From positions 1 through 64,000 of the forward strand of contig JASAND010006899.1 in NCBI GenBank assembly GCA_030248195.1: a DNA stretch of 64,000 nucleotides. The letters are read 5' to 3'. Positions 23,303 to 35,220 of the stretch are shown here, in pieces. Position 1 is the stretch's first letter; every line of letters starts with the position of its first letter. The position numbers were made by a program, and so were the translations under genes. The notes beneath the pieces were generated by a model that did no database searches, was not told the DNA's origin, and saw only the letters and a program-made list of their open reading frames with translations. This stretch comes from Trissonchulus latispiculum (Eukaryota; Nematoda; Enoplea; Enoplida; Ironidae).

Positions 23303-26300
23303 AGTATCCGTTGGCTGTGAAATTGGGCACCATCACCAGTCATGGCGCGGACGTCTATTCTTATGATGAGGATGATATGGTGGAAGACCCGGATTTGTCC
23401 AAACATTTAATGGTTCGTTTTGTGATATTTGGGCGTCTGTGCGCGAGAACGCAACTTAACATAGTATAAACTTTTTACATTTTCAAATGAGTAGCTAGCA
23501 TACAATTAATTTTTCGGCACGCGCTTTACTGTGTTGCATTCGTTCTCAGATTGGCATAAACAGTTTTCACAGGTTGGCATAAAAATTCAAATTTGTTTAC
23601 TTTGAACAATGTCTTTTTTGTGTCCCCAATAGTTTGGACAAGGGGAGAGGGCAAAGGATTATATTGTAAGCATTTGAACTTGGGCATTTGGAAGGGCGAA
23701 AAGCTGTCAAGTCAAGACTTACCAAAATTTTTGCGTTGGAATATATTCCCCCTTTAGTGTCCGTTTTTGCGAACTAAAGCCTCTAGAAACTTTTATATGG
23801 ATACATCGCTCCGTAGGATTGACGTATCTAGAGGGGGTCCAGGGTGGTCTTTCAGAATGTTTTTAAATTTTTAACTATTTTGAGCAAATGTGGCCATGTT
23901 TGGGAAAAATTTGATTCTGGTTTGATTCTTTCCTTTTCAAAATCCTGGATACGCCCCCGCTCTACATCGTATACGTCTCTCGTTGGATAGTACTGAAAAT
24001 TAAATTTGGCTGAAACATAATGACATACCTATAAAGGTTTAAAGTTAGTATTTTGGCTGCAGTTGAAACTTTCTGTAAGCGTTGGGTTTGTTTTAATTTT
24101 TTCTTTTCTAGTCTAAACTGAATCGGTGAAAATAAATCAGGCGGATTTAACATTGACTTTGGCTTTTTTCAGCATTTTGGCATCAACATGAAGGAAATGG
24201 AGAAAACAGAGAAGACAATGCTGGAGCTTGAACTGGGTTCGTTTATGCTGAAGGGGGAAGCAAAGCCTACTTGTCTTGTTAATGTCTAGAAACTCAGTCA
24301 AACAGACAGTTCCATTTCAAGAAGATTTACAGTGGCACTGCGAAATGACTAAGCTACATGTTATATATACTTTACAACAGTAACTAAGTTCTGACGTTCA
24401 CTTCTGATATTACAATAACTACGTTCTACATAAACCATAACTATAAAGAAATGAAAAACGCCTGCCTCAGGCGCACCCATTCGCTCACTCTTGTTTCGGA
24501 CTAAGGCTTTTGCCTTACTGACTGCAGGCAGGCGTTTTTCATCATTTCTTTATGATTAACGCTGTATCCTTCGTGGATCCACCTACTAACCCGCGTTTAC
24601 TTAATTTTCTTGATGTAAATGTTCTACATAACATAACATGTGTCACATAAAGTTTACAATAACATTGTCAGGACATTTTAATCGTGGATTTTATACTGTG
24701 TTCTGTGTATTTTCTAGACCTGAATCAGAAGTATGAGTGGTCAGCTTTACAGGAGGAGGGATCCAAACTCCAACCGCTCTATGGCCCCGGATACACTGGG
24801 ATGATTAATCTGGGCAGCTCTTGCTACATCAATTCTTCGTACGTCCGTTGCTACATTGTACAGGGACTTTCTTGTCTCATTAATCAAATTTCTATTTGCT
24901 TGCTACTAGCTATCTGAACTTTCTCATACTGTCTGATAACATAGTGCTTACCCGTGCGTAATCTGTGGAGTTTGTAAGTGGAAATGTACGAGTGATAAAC
25001 GTTTAGCTAAAGGGCTGTAGTTACATTGGAAGCTTCAAATCTAAACTGAACTCTTTTTGACGTTCACCACAAAAAGAGTATTAAGTTAAGGACTTGATTA
25101 TGATACAGTCGTGCGTTGTTAGGTAGCATTAGATTTCCTATTTTAAATTCATGATTTGTTTGGTGTTGCTATTTTTCGTCCGAAAAGCTGGTTTCAACCA
25201 TTTTGGGCGCTGACTAAAAATCTGACTCCACACAGCTATTGGCATTTTTCCGCTTTAGCTATTTTCCCTATTCTCCCCTTTAGCAATGACCGTTAAGGCA
25301 TTTTTGCTACTAGTGATTTGTTTGGTGTCACTATTTTTCGTCTCTGTTTTGCTCTTTTATAATCGTCAGTCTTTACTGCTTTTTTGTTGTGCCTTTTGTA
25401 GCATTCAAACGCTTTGCCTGATTCCTGACTTCGCCAAGGCCTACGGGCAGGACTCGGTCCTGAAACGGCTGGCCTGCCAGCTGGCCCCGGCCGAAAATCC
25501 GGCAGAAGATTTTCGACTGCAACTGGTTAAGCTGGTCACAGGGCTGCTTTCCGGCGACTATTCCCTGGCCCCCCAGTCCTCACCTGGACCCCCGAAAAAT
25601 GATGGGGGTGACGATCCTCGGCCAGAAACGGGGGGCCAGCCAGATGACTGTGTGCCTGGTAACGGGATTCGACCGTTGAGCTTTCGAACTCTGGTGGGTC
25701 GTGGTCACCCGGAATTTTCCACGAAACGCCAACAGGATGCGGAGGAATATCTGCGTTATTTGTTTGATAAGATTGAGCGAGACCTGCCGACTGAGCCCAA
25801 TCTCAAGCCCCTGGATGCCCTCAGATTTGAGGTGAAAATTACCACCAGACTTTTTAGTTTTTGAGTTAGATTTTGTGTAAGATTGTCGGTTCAGCATTTG
25901 GTTGAATTGTTTTGTGGTGACAGTTTGGCTGATAGTGTCACACACACACAGGCGCGTAGCCAGGGGGGGGGGCGAGGGGGGCATGCCCCCCCCCGAAATC
26001 GGAGACAAAAGAAAAATTTTTAGTGAGTAGCATCAGCGAGAATAAATATTTTGAAAAATTTTCGCCTGCGGCGCTACTTTTGGACGAAAATATCTCAAAA
26101 GTCTCCAGATTTTGCTTGAAAATTTCCACAAACTGTTTAGTTGCGGTAGAAATTTCAGAGCATTTTTGGCTTGCCCCCCTCCGAAATTTTTTTCTTGCTA
26201 CGCTAGTGCACACACAATTGCTTTTTGCCGTTGTTTCTAATGGAAATAAAATTAGTATTTCTAGCAGACTGTGCATGGTAAAGCGGGTTGCTCTCAAAAT

Positions 26301-29300
26301 GTTCTCAACCTTGCTTGGATTTAGGTTAGAATGTACATTGTTACGAAAAAAATCACGGGTGCATCCCTAAAATTTTGAAAGAAAAGTAGTCTATTTCGGC
26401 GAAAAATTTGGGTACTCAAAAATTTCCGGTCGAGCAAAAATCCTGGGACGGGCGACCTCGGTTTCTGGTTTAGGCACCTTTGAAAAATATGTTCATTAAG
26501 TTTGAACTATATACAGGGTTCTTAAAATAATTGAGTCTGATATTTATTGAGTATCAGTCAGTGAGTATATATACGACATACGTTCGTTGAGACGAGAAGG
26601 AATGCTTGAGTAATTACTGGATTACTCGTTGGCAATATTATGCTGAGGTGACTTACGTGCATAGGCTTTTGCATCAAGAAAAACAAAGTAAATATATAAG
26701 CGAAAGGATAAAATGGCGCTAATCATAAAGAAATAATGAAAAACGACTGCCCTGCAAAGTCACTCAGGCAAAGTATTAGCCCTGGCATAAGTGCTTGAAC
26801 GTTGATTGTGATTGTTGTAATAATTGTTGTTTTCAGATTGTAGACCGTACTCAGTGCAATACCTCTCAGAAGGTCCTGTACCAACGGCGCCCGGAGGTCA
26901 TCCTGGGCCTTCCGGTCAGTCTTGAGGTGGCCACCAATTCTGCCGAAGTGGCCGCCTTTGAGGAGACTCGTCGGGCTGCCGAGACCGCCCAGCAACGCAT
27001 CCCACCTGACCAGGTGGTTAGACCGAAAATTCCCCTCCTGGTGAGTGAGCCGCAGCTAAAGAAATTACAGTGTACTGCCCTGTTGAGTGAAACTTGAATT
27101 CTATCTAGGCGAAGGTTTTCGTTTATTTGTTAATGATTTTGCAGCAAATAAAATATTAATGTAGAATATTTTAGTTAAAATGTTGTGTGATTTTTATGTA
27201 ATTTTTATGCTCTAGGCTTTGCTGGAGCGATTTGGCTCGGCTCAGACAGTAGCAGATTTCTATTCTGAGGCTGTGAAGGCCAGAACTACTGCTACAAGAC
27301 AGTTGGGCTTTGGTAAGAGCAAAACCGCTTGTTCTTAAAATTATTGAGTGATCTACAATGCTGTTGAATGTATGTTACTGTTCTTAGTTTTCTGCTGCAT
27401 CAGTTATTTTTCACTTTACTCTGAAAATTTAAGAAATAATTCTGTAAGCTTTACTATCTCTTGAAGTCTTACTATTGTGAGACTGTAATTATTTGATAGG
27501 CCTTAAGGTGGTGATTCCTTTTGGGCACATAATATTGTTGGTTGACGATTCAAATCAACATGAAATTTGATGAAACTTTCCAAAATAAGTTCTTTTAGCA
27601 TTCTGACACCCTCCGCGCAATTCCGCTTCAAAAATTCGACTTCTCCGCTCAGGGTCGTTTTTGCCGAATTTTGACAGACAATTGCTGCACAGCTATGATT
27701 ATATTCATTCGAAAAATCTTGTTGAGCTCTACATTTTTGCTTTTTGACGCACTTTTCTAGCTTTTCTCTATAGTGAGATATAGCTGATTTTCTTATTTTG
27801 GGGTTGAAAACTTGTCATTCTTGGAGAAATCACATAATCCTCCATTTCTTGAGCTACGCAAGCTGTAAAATTAAACTAAGGGTGTCAATTTGAAGGTCTT
27901 GTCGACGTCGATTATTCGTGGCATTATCTTCTAAATGCTATGCCGCATGCTGCTATCATAAAAAATGTGGTTTTTGCAAAAACATGACCAAATTTTTTCC
28001 AGCGATTGTGGAGCATTTACTATGCAAGCTAGAGGGCTAGCATTTACTATGCAGCTAGCATTTACTATGCACTTACTAGACGTGTTTTACACAAAAATAC
28101 CCAGGGACCCTTTTTAGTTGCCCCGATTGTTGCTTTCTAGCTAAAGTGGTCGCTTGCCAAAGTTGGGAAAAGTAGGCAAAATCCAGGCTGCGCTTACATT
28201 TTAGCTAATTTTTTTATAACGAAAAGCGGTTTCATAATAATTTAAAAAGGGTTCCCATGTATTTGATAGTGGAATCGAATGATGTGGCTGATGCCTCACG
28301 AAAAAATTTACTTTAGTCTGCAATAAATCTTTTGTCTTTTGAACTCCAACGAATGAACGAGTAATAAGGGTTCAAAGTTGATGTCTCCAAAAGGAATCAC
28401 CACCTGAAGGAGGTTACAATGTCTGTTGGTTGTAACTCTTATCTATTATCGTCATGAAAGATTGCTTTTCATTTTATCTTTCTTTTTTCTTATCCATTTT
28501 TGCAGGTTCATTTCCTGACTATCTCCTGATTCAGTTGCAGAAATTTACCCTCAAGGATGACTGGACCCCTCACAAGTTGGACATTGAACTGATTCTGCCG
28601 CCGGATGATGAGATTGATCTAGAGTTCCTGCGATCCCCTGCGGGTCCCCTTCCTGGTGAAGAGCTGATGGATGGACCCCCAGAGCTACCCCCAGGCTCTG
28701 CACCTGCCGCACCTGTCATCGATCAGACTATGGTGGCTCAGTTACAGGTACAGGGGTCAGAGGACTACGGGTCGGGTCGGGTCGGGGACCACGGATCGGA
28801 ACGGATTGTTTTCGACTTTACGATCATAGTTTCTCCCGAGGCACCCTGGCATTTCTGATGGCCCATTTCCGTCTTTGACTAGAAATTGATGACTGCTCTA
28901 GGTTCCAAACGTTCAATATTCATTGAGTATGCTATATAATAAAAGTAAAAAAATCCTCCTGAAATATACAAGAGAGTAAGAGACACACTAAGCTACATTT
29001 TTGCATACAATCCTATGTTACATGAAAGCTTATAGCGGCAGGAGGAAAACCCGGTACGACCGGGGAACTTAGGTCGCGAACCTTTTTAACCATCCTCCTA
29101 ACTTCAGAGAGTCTTTCTTACTGTTTTTATTTTTCATAGAGAAATAATTCTTGATGAAACATTTTCTTGATGTAAATGCTTTTATTTTTGTATTTAAAAT
29201 GAAATGACTAAGGTTTGTTTCAGTGACTGCAGCCCCCAGGGCAGGTGTTTTTTCATTCTTTAGTTCAGTATGATTTTGTGACTGATTGATTACCACGTTG

Positions 29301-30297
29301 CCTACTTTCCCCTACTCTGTGTGCTTCATTTTCTAGGAGATGGGTTTCCCTCTGAACGCCTGCCAGACGGCCGTCTATCTGACGGGTCGGGCTGGGCCGG
29401 GCGGGCCCAGTCTTGAGGCGGCCACCAACTGGATCATGGAACACATGGATGATCCTGATTTTGATCAACCTCATCCGGATCTGATCCCACGTGATAGTGA
29501 TCCCCAGTCCCAGCCTGGGGGTGGGGGAGCGACTGCGCCGCCCTCACAGGAGCTTGTGGACCAGCTCACCTGTCTGGGCTTTAGTCCTGCTCAGGCTAAA
29601 CGGGCTCTAAAGGTGAGGTGGGTCTATCTGTAGAGCTATGCAGATGAGCACAACTAAACTAGTTTTTTTGCTGCTTTCTGTCAGCCTTTTCAGAAGCTGC
29701 ACGACACTCACTATAGGCAAGAGTTTATAATAGGAAGAGCGAGACACTCAGGTCTAGTCTTGAAGCTGGCCGTCCGACGGTCGATGACTTTCGTTCGTCG
29801 GTCGGCCGCCGGCTAGCCAGCCGGCTGGCCTACGGGCTCCAACGCTACTCAGATCGTACTGGGGGTGCTCTAAGTCTATTAATTCTTACCTATTAATTAG
29901 TTAAGAGTAAAAACTTCGGCTAATCCTGATCTTAAGTTTCCCCCATTGTGTTTTTCAGGAATGCCAGAATGACATCAACCAGGCTGCGGGTTGGCTCTAT
30001 GATAATCCGGCTGAGGCAGAGGCAGCCGCGGAGCCCATGGAGGAAGATGAGGAGACGCTCCCCAGCGGTAGCTCAACCTCAGGCGCAGGAGGAGGCACCT
30101 ACAGGGATGGTCCCCCGCGCTATCGTCTGGTGGGATTCATCAGCCATATGGGTTCCTCAACGTCCTGTGGTCACTATGTCTGTCATCTGAAGAGGGAAGG
30201 TCGATGGGTGATCTATAATGATGAAAAGGTGGCCCTCTCTGAGCGGCCGCCCAAAGGTCTAGGCTATATCTATCTGTTTGAACGTGTTGGGCTGTGA
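23303..30297 (+). CDS. usp5: Ubiquitin carboxyl-terminal hydrolase 5 (isopeptidase T), 5' exons missing
   Basis: Nine phase-consistent exons: 23303-23412, 24173-24236, 24718-24838, 25402-25831, 26837-27040, 27216-27312, 28506-28747, 29337-29612 and 29959-30297. They give about 626 residues, starting just after the UBP zinc finger ([11 protein letters not shown]). USP5 disassembles free polyubiquitin chains in cytosol and nucleus. The Cys box is [16 protein letters not shown], with the nucleophile near residue 93 of this fragment. The region [20 protein letters not shown] follows. Two UBA domains follow: [14 protein letters not shown] with [16 protein letters not shown], then [17 protein letters not shown]. 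The His box is [10 protein letters not shown] and the final Asp sits in [10 protein letters not shown]. The Cys box has Ser where most USPs have Asn, Ala or Thr two residues before the Cys. The N-terminal 250-270 residues, including the zinc finger, are not found upstream. Introns hold several transposons. Confidence 0.95.
24442..24554. mobile_element. 113-bp MITE (AAAGAAATGAAAAACGCC ends)
   Basis: The ends ATAAAGAAATGAAAAACGCC and the inverted GGCGTTTTTCATCATTTC pair over about 25 bp. Probable TA flanks suggest a Tc1/mariner-type MITE. Half copies occur at 26723-26775 and 51880-51935. It lies in a USP5 intron. Confidence 0.8.
25949..26208. mobile_element. 260-bp hAT-like MITE (CAGGCGCGTAGCCAGGGGG)
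   Basis: The ends CAGGCGCGTAGCCAG and CTTGCTACGCTAGTG are flanked by CACACACA on both sides (25941-25948 and 26209-26216). The duplication lies in a CA run, so it is less decisive than others. It lies in a USP5 intron. Confidence 0.65.
26723..26775. mobile_element. Half copy of the 113-bp MITE
   Basis: ATAAAGAAATAATGAAAAACG and CAAAGTCACTCAGGCAAAG match one arm of 24442-24554. The other arm is absent. Confidence 0.6.
27503..28408 (+). mobile_element. TTAA-flanked element, subfamily 1, copy B
   Basis: Starts TTAAGGTGGTGATTCC and ends GGAATCACCACCTGAA, the final TTAA mutated to TGAA. The interior is closely similar to copy A (for example GAAATTTGATGAAACTTTCC). It lies in the USP5 intron before the [11 protein letters not shown] exon. 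Confidence 0.85.
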
Positions 30298-30683
30298 CTT
30301 AAACTGATGTGATTTGAATTATTTTAATTATATTGTGAACTGAACCATGTGTGTTCTTGGTTTTTGTTTTTTGTTCCCTGTATTTAAATCTTTGTTTGTG
30401 TGTTTGTTTCTTGTGTGAATATTGTTTTTCAAGAAAATTTTTGTCAATCTAAAAATTGTCAAATTTTTCTGCTAATATTTTAAAAAATAGTTTAAATTTT
30501 GCTTTGTGATTCATTGAAGGTATTCTTGGTATTGTTTGTGAGCTCGTTGAAAATCTTTGATTTTGTGTTTTTTCCGTTTAATGTAGTGTTTGTTATTGCT
30601 TTTATTCTTCATTGATTGTATTCATTTAACGTTCGTATCCTCTGTGACGTTCTTTGATATTTACATTTTTATTGTTTTCCGCT

Positions 30684-30689
30684 AATAAA
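30684..30689 (+). terminator. Candidate polyadenylation signal of USP5
   Basis: AATAAA about 390 bp after the stop, following a T-rich 3' UTR-like stretch. Confidence 0.45.
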
Positions 30690-31111
30690 TAAGGCGCGTC
30701 TTCGTTCTTCTCATGTAGGGCAGGGGTAGTTTAGAATTGGCTGTCGAACCGCAAGCTTGGGCTTCCATATATTCCTTCAAGCGATCTTTGGTTTTACAAC
30801 AAACTTTGTTGAAAACAAAACAGACATCATAGAATGCAATAAGGAACGCTCTAAACCTTAGATGACGGAGTTTTTTATCGTGTTAAAAATAAAATATTCT
30901 CTTGCAGGTAAAAAATAGAATTAGATTGGTCTGCAACTTGCTGGAGCTGTTACCCTTTATAATGCAGCAAAACATTAATTTTCGAAAGTGAGATGCGATC
31001 TAGTACATGACAACTAAGTGGTCCGATTATTTTCACTAATAACTAAACTGTCAACTCGAACGTAATCTTCAGCAGTTACTGGAAACACTCGGAAACCTTT
31101 GGATTCGGGCA

Positions 31112-34100
31112 ATGACTCAAGCTACTATTGAGGCAGACATAAGATGTTTGCAGGAGGTAGGTATGCATTATGATTGATGTCGCCAATCAGCATAGAATTT
31201 CAATATCTAGTAAATTGTATTTCCAAACAGTCAGATATTGATTTTCTCTAACAACGAAAGTAGAAGCATCTAAGCAAGAGTTCATAACGTCTGTATTTAC
31301 GAAGAGGAGTAAGTCACGTGATGATTTTTATTAAGTGCATTGCTTAACAGTGCTCCCACCGTGGGGGATCGTCAAATATACAAAACTCCTTTTTGGTGGG
31401 GAAGGGGGAGGGGGGTAGAGCAGCAGAGGATTGCGGCAGTTTCAGTGCTCCAAAATGGGTCTCGTTTGGTGGAGAGGGGCGTTAGGCAGGAGTCCCCGTT
31501 TTGGGGAGGGGAAGATCTCCAAATCGGATTCAGCCAATCTTGGGGACAACATTCGCGTATTGTGGTCGGAGCACCATCCCTCTAGTGGTTTACTCTTCTT
31601 CTTAAATATAGTACAATTATACACTCTTGATATAACTCACTAAAAAATTTGAAAACATGATTTACATATTGTGGACCGACCGGTTTTGCGGTTCCAGCCG
31701 GCCGGCCGAGCTTGGAAACCGGAAGGCTTGGAAGGGTCGAAACCGGTTTTCCCTATTTTTGATGCATTTTGCAAAAGTCGTTGCAGTAAATGATGCGTAC
31801 AGTTACTCCTGGTTATGTTTAACAGAGAACATCAAGTATTGGCCTGGTTCAATCGACCGGCCGTCCGGCTGTTTCTGACCTGGCCGGATTGGCTCTACTT
31901 TGGGCCCGTCGGCGGCCGACCGCCGGCCAACCGGTTTGACACCTGACAGCCAACAACTCTAACTCACAGTATATAAATTAGTTAGCATGTCTCATTCTAG
32001 TTAAATATATAGTCAGTTTTTCACCAGTTTGAATTTATTAAACTTTATTGTACATAGTCTTCTTGATTGAAATATAATTGAAATAAAATAAATTCTTTAT
32101 TAATTGTCTTGGTTTATAGGAAATTACCAAGCTGGAGAAGGAGATTCGGGAAATGCTAGATCCACTAGTAAACGAAGCGATTCATTCCCCAAATCTTTCC
32201 GCTGCCGTCCCAGAGTGCAACGTCGTGATGCCGATCTCTGCGGATAAATTCTTGGTCCGAACCGATGTTCACGGCTTTAAGCCAGATGATATTAAGGTTT
32301 TCAATTAACATTGATTGACAGTAAACATTTGCTAAAGTTTAAAGTAAACATAAGACAGATGATTAACATTAACATTGGTTGACAGTAAACTATGTACTTC
32401 AAAATGTAGCTAATTTAAGTAAATTAAACTGTGACATAGATATCGGTATCAATATATTACGGGTTCAAACTAGACGATACTAAAGTAACTCGTTAACAAA
32501 CTAATATGTTACAGTTAAATTAATTATAATTTAGTTGAACTAAGTAGATGCTAGATATTCTTGTTTCAAGAACAAAATCACAACGAGACGATCAATTATT
32601 GTAATGCTTGTTGTACTGTAGGTGACTGTAGAAAACAATATGCTGGTGATTTCTGGAAGAACCACCACAAAGACCACAGAGGGCCACACTTCGCGGGAAA
32701 TATTTCGACGATTTACACTGCCAACGGTAATGATTTTAGAGCTGGTCTAAAAGGTGACGTAATTGTAATGTTGCATATTACACTTGATGTTCTGTAAAGT
32801 AAGATAAGCTTTAACGAAATCCCGCTTATAGATAAATGTTATACATATTTTGCCTAAACAAGTACAATGAAATCTATTTTTACAGAAGTCGTATAATGAA
32901 AGTCAGTTTCACAGAACTGATGCAATGCACTTAAGGTGGTGATTCCTTTTGGAGACATCAACTTTGAACCCTTATTACTCATTCATTACTTGGAGTTAAG
33001 TATCCATTTTTATATCAAAATGGAGCTAACATTTTCTCTTTCTAATGAATACAGTGAACTTAAGGTGGTGATTCCTTTTGGAGACATCAACTTTGAACCC
33101 TTATTACTCATTCATTACTTGGAGTTAAGAAGTCATTTATATATCAAAATGGAGCTTAATATTTTCTCTTTCTAATGAATGCAATGAAACTAACTTCAGT
33201 CTTCGGAATCTATTTTCCTGGATTTTCGCAGTACTTTAATTTTCCAGATTTTTTGCAGACTAAAGTAAATTTTTTCGTGAGGCATCGGCTACATCACTCG
33301 ATTCTACTATCAAATAGCTGGGGACCCTTTTTTAATTATCATGAAATCACACTTCGTTATGAAGAAATTAGCTAAAATGTTTGCGCAACCTGGTTTTTGC
33401 CTACTTTTCCCAACTTTAGCAAGCGACCACTTTAGCTAGAAAGCAGCAATCGGGGCAACTAAAAAAGGGTCCCTGAGTATTTTTGTGTAAAACATGTCTA
33501 GTAGGTGGCAACTCTCTATCATGCATAGTAAATGCTCCACAATCGCTGGAAAAAATTTGGTCATGTTTTTGCAAAAACTACATTTTTTATGATAGCAGCT
33601 CACGAGATAGCAGTTGGAAGACTATCATGCCTCGGATAATCGGCCTCGACGAGACCTTCAAATCGACATCCTTAGTAAAATTTTACGGCTTGCGTAGCTC
33701 AAGAAATCGTGGATTATTTGATTTCTGCAAAAATGACAAGTTTTCAACGTCAAAATAAGAAAATCGGCTATATCTCACACTAGAAAAGAGCTAGAAACTT
33801 GCTTCCAAAAGCAAAAATGTAGAGCTCAACGAGATCTTTCAAATGAGTATAGTCATAACTATGCAGTTGCTGCTCAACTGTCATAAATTGCCGAAAACCG
33901 TTCTGAACGGAAATATCGAAATTTTGAAGCGGGATTGCGCGGAGGGTGTTAGAACACCAAATGAACTTATTTTGGAAAGTTTCATCAAATTTCATCTTGC
34001 TTTGCGCCGTCAAGTAACAATATGTGCCCAAAAGGAATCACCTCCTTAACATTAGTTCTCGGAAATTATTTTACTGCATTTTCGAAGTAATTTAATTTTC

Positions 34101-35220
34101 CAGATTTTTTGCAGAGTAAAGTAATTTTTTTCGTGAGGCGTCGGCCATATCATTCGATTCCACTATCAAATATCAATGTAGCTGGGGACCCTTTTTAATT
34201 ATTATGAAACCGCTCTTCGTTATAGAGAAATTAACTAAAATGTTTGCGCAACCTGGATTTTGCCTACTTTTCCCAAATTTGGCAAGCGACAACTTTAGTT
34301 AGAAAGCAGCAATCAGGGTAACTAAAAAGGGCCCCTGTGTATTTTTGTGCAAAACACATCTAGTAAGTGGCAACCCTCTTGCTTGCATAGTAAATGCTCC
34401 ACAATCGCTGGAAAAAATTTGGTCATGTTTTTGCAAAAACTACATTTTGTATGAAGCAACATACGGGATAGCATTTTGATGATTACAACGCCACAAATAA
34501 TCGGCCTCAATGAGACCTTCAAATTGATACCCTTAGTTTAATTTTACGGCTTGCGTAGCTCAAGAAATGGCGGATTATTTGATTTCTGCAAAAATAACAA
34601 GTTTTCAACGCCAAAATAAGATAATCAGCTATACCTCACTATAGAGATAAGCTAGAAGGGTGTTTCAAAAGCAAAACTGTAGAGCTCAACAAGATCTTTC
34701 GAGTGAATATACTCATAGCTATGCAGCTACAGCTAGTGTCAAAAGTCGGCAAAACCGCCTTGAACGGAGACGTCGAAGTTTTGAAGCGGGATTGCGCGGA
34801 GGGTGTTAGAATGCTAAGAAACTTATTTTGGAAAGTTTCATCAAATTTTATTTTGATTTGAACCGTCAACCAATAATATGTGCCCAAAAGGAATCACCAC
34901 TTTTCAAGAAAGCGTAGAATACCTAAAGTTAAAATTAACTCGATCCTTTTCATGAAAGAGTTAAAAGAGGGATTTTCAAGCTCGAGTGGAGTTAAAACAG
35001 CCATTTTTAGCTCTACTCTACCCTTTCTTGAAAATGTCCTAAGAATTCAGCTTAAACTTAAAGACTGTCAGCTGTCAGTAAAAGCATATATTTAAATATA
35101 TATCTATGTTAATAGTTTTAGAACATTGAGCCAGAGAAAATGAGATCCGTTATGAAAAGTGGAATTCTGACCGTTGAAGCCCCTGTGAATCAAAGTCAAG
35201 GACAAATCAAGGTGGCCTGA
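31112..35220 (+). CDS. Small heat shock protein (alpha-crystallin domain)
   Basis: Four exons (31112-31156, 32120-32296, 32622-32726, 35122-35220), all phase 0, give 141 residues plus stop. The N-terminus is short and heptad-like (IEADIRCLQEEITKLEKEIR), unlike the Phe/Pro-rich arm of most sHSPs. The alpha-crystallin domain spans about residues 50-125: DKFLVRTDVHGFKPDDIK, VTVENNMLVISG, REIFRRFTLPT, then MKSGILTVEAP with the Gly-x-Leu motif. A C-terminal Ile-Lys-Val (IxV/I type) is present near the end, as used for oligomer contacts. The protein should act as an ATP-independent holdase chaperone in the cytosol. I see no convincing heat-shock element array upstream. Intron 3 is filled by a cluster of TTAA elements. 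Confidence 0.92.
31650..31950. repeat. CCGGCCGG-rich transposon remnant
   Basis: Clusters of CCGGCCGGCC and GACCGGCCG motifs at both ends (about 31676-31720 and 31850-31940), ending CCGGTTTGACACCTG. That end looks like an inverted hAT terminus, but a matching left end is not seen. It lies in sHSP intron 1. A similar motif patch is at 29765-29835 in USP5. Confidence 0.45.
32931..33059 (-). mobile_element. TTAA subfamily 1, solo terminal fragment
   Basis: The first 129 bp repeats, with a few changes, the terminus of the adjacent full copy that starts at 33060. The result is a direct repeat of one element end. Confidence 0.8.
33060..34049 (-). mobile_element. TTAA-flanked element, subfamily 1, copy C
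   Basis: TTAAGGTGGTGATTCC to GGAATCACCTCCTTAA, inverted relative to copies A and B. It lies in sHSP intron 3. Confidence 0.85.
34046..34900 (-). mobile_element. TTAA subfamily 1, copy D (one end lost)
   Basis: The body matches copy C from its GCAGAGTAAAGTAATTTTTTTCG region to GGAATCACCAC. It lacks the first 130 bp and shares its left boundary TTAA with copy C. Confidence 0.78.
34901..35034. mobile_element. 134-bp MITE (TTTTCAAGAAAG ends)
   Basis: The exact inverted ends TTTTCAAGAAAG and CTTTCTTGAAAA bound it, with internal GAGTTAAAA repeats. It begins exactly where copy D's terminus should read CTTAA, so it probably cut into that end. It stops 87 bp before sHSP exon 4. Confidence 0.75.

Noticed and set aside
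30700..31111. Heat-shock element upstream of the sHSP gene
   Set aside because: Isolated TTC and GAA trimers are present, but no three properly spaced nGAAn units were found.
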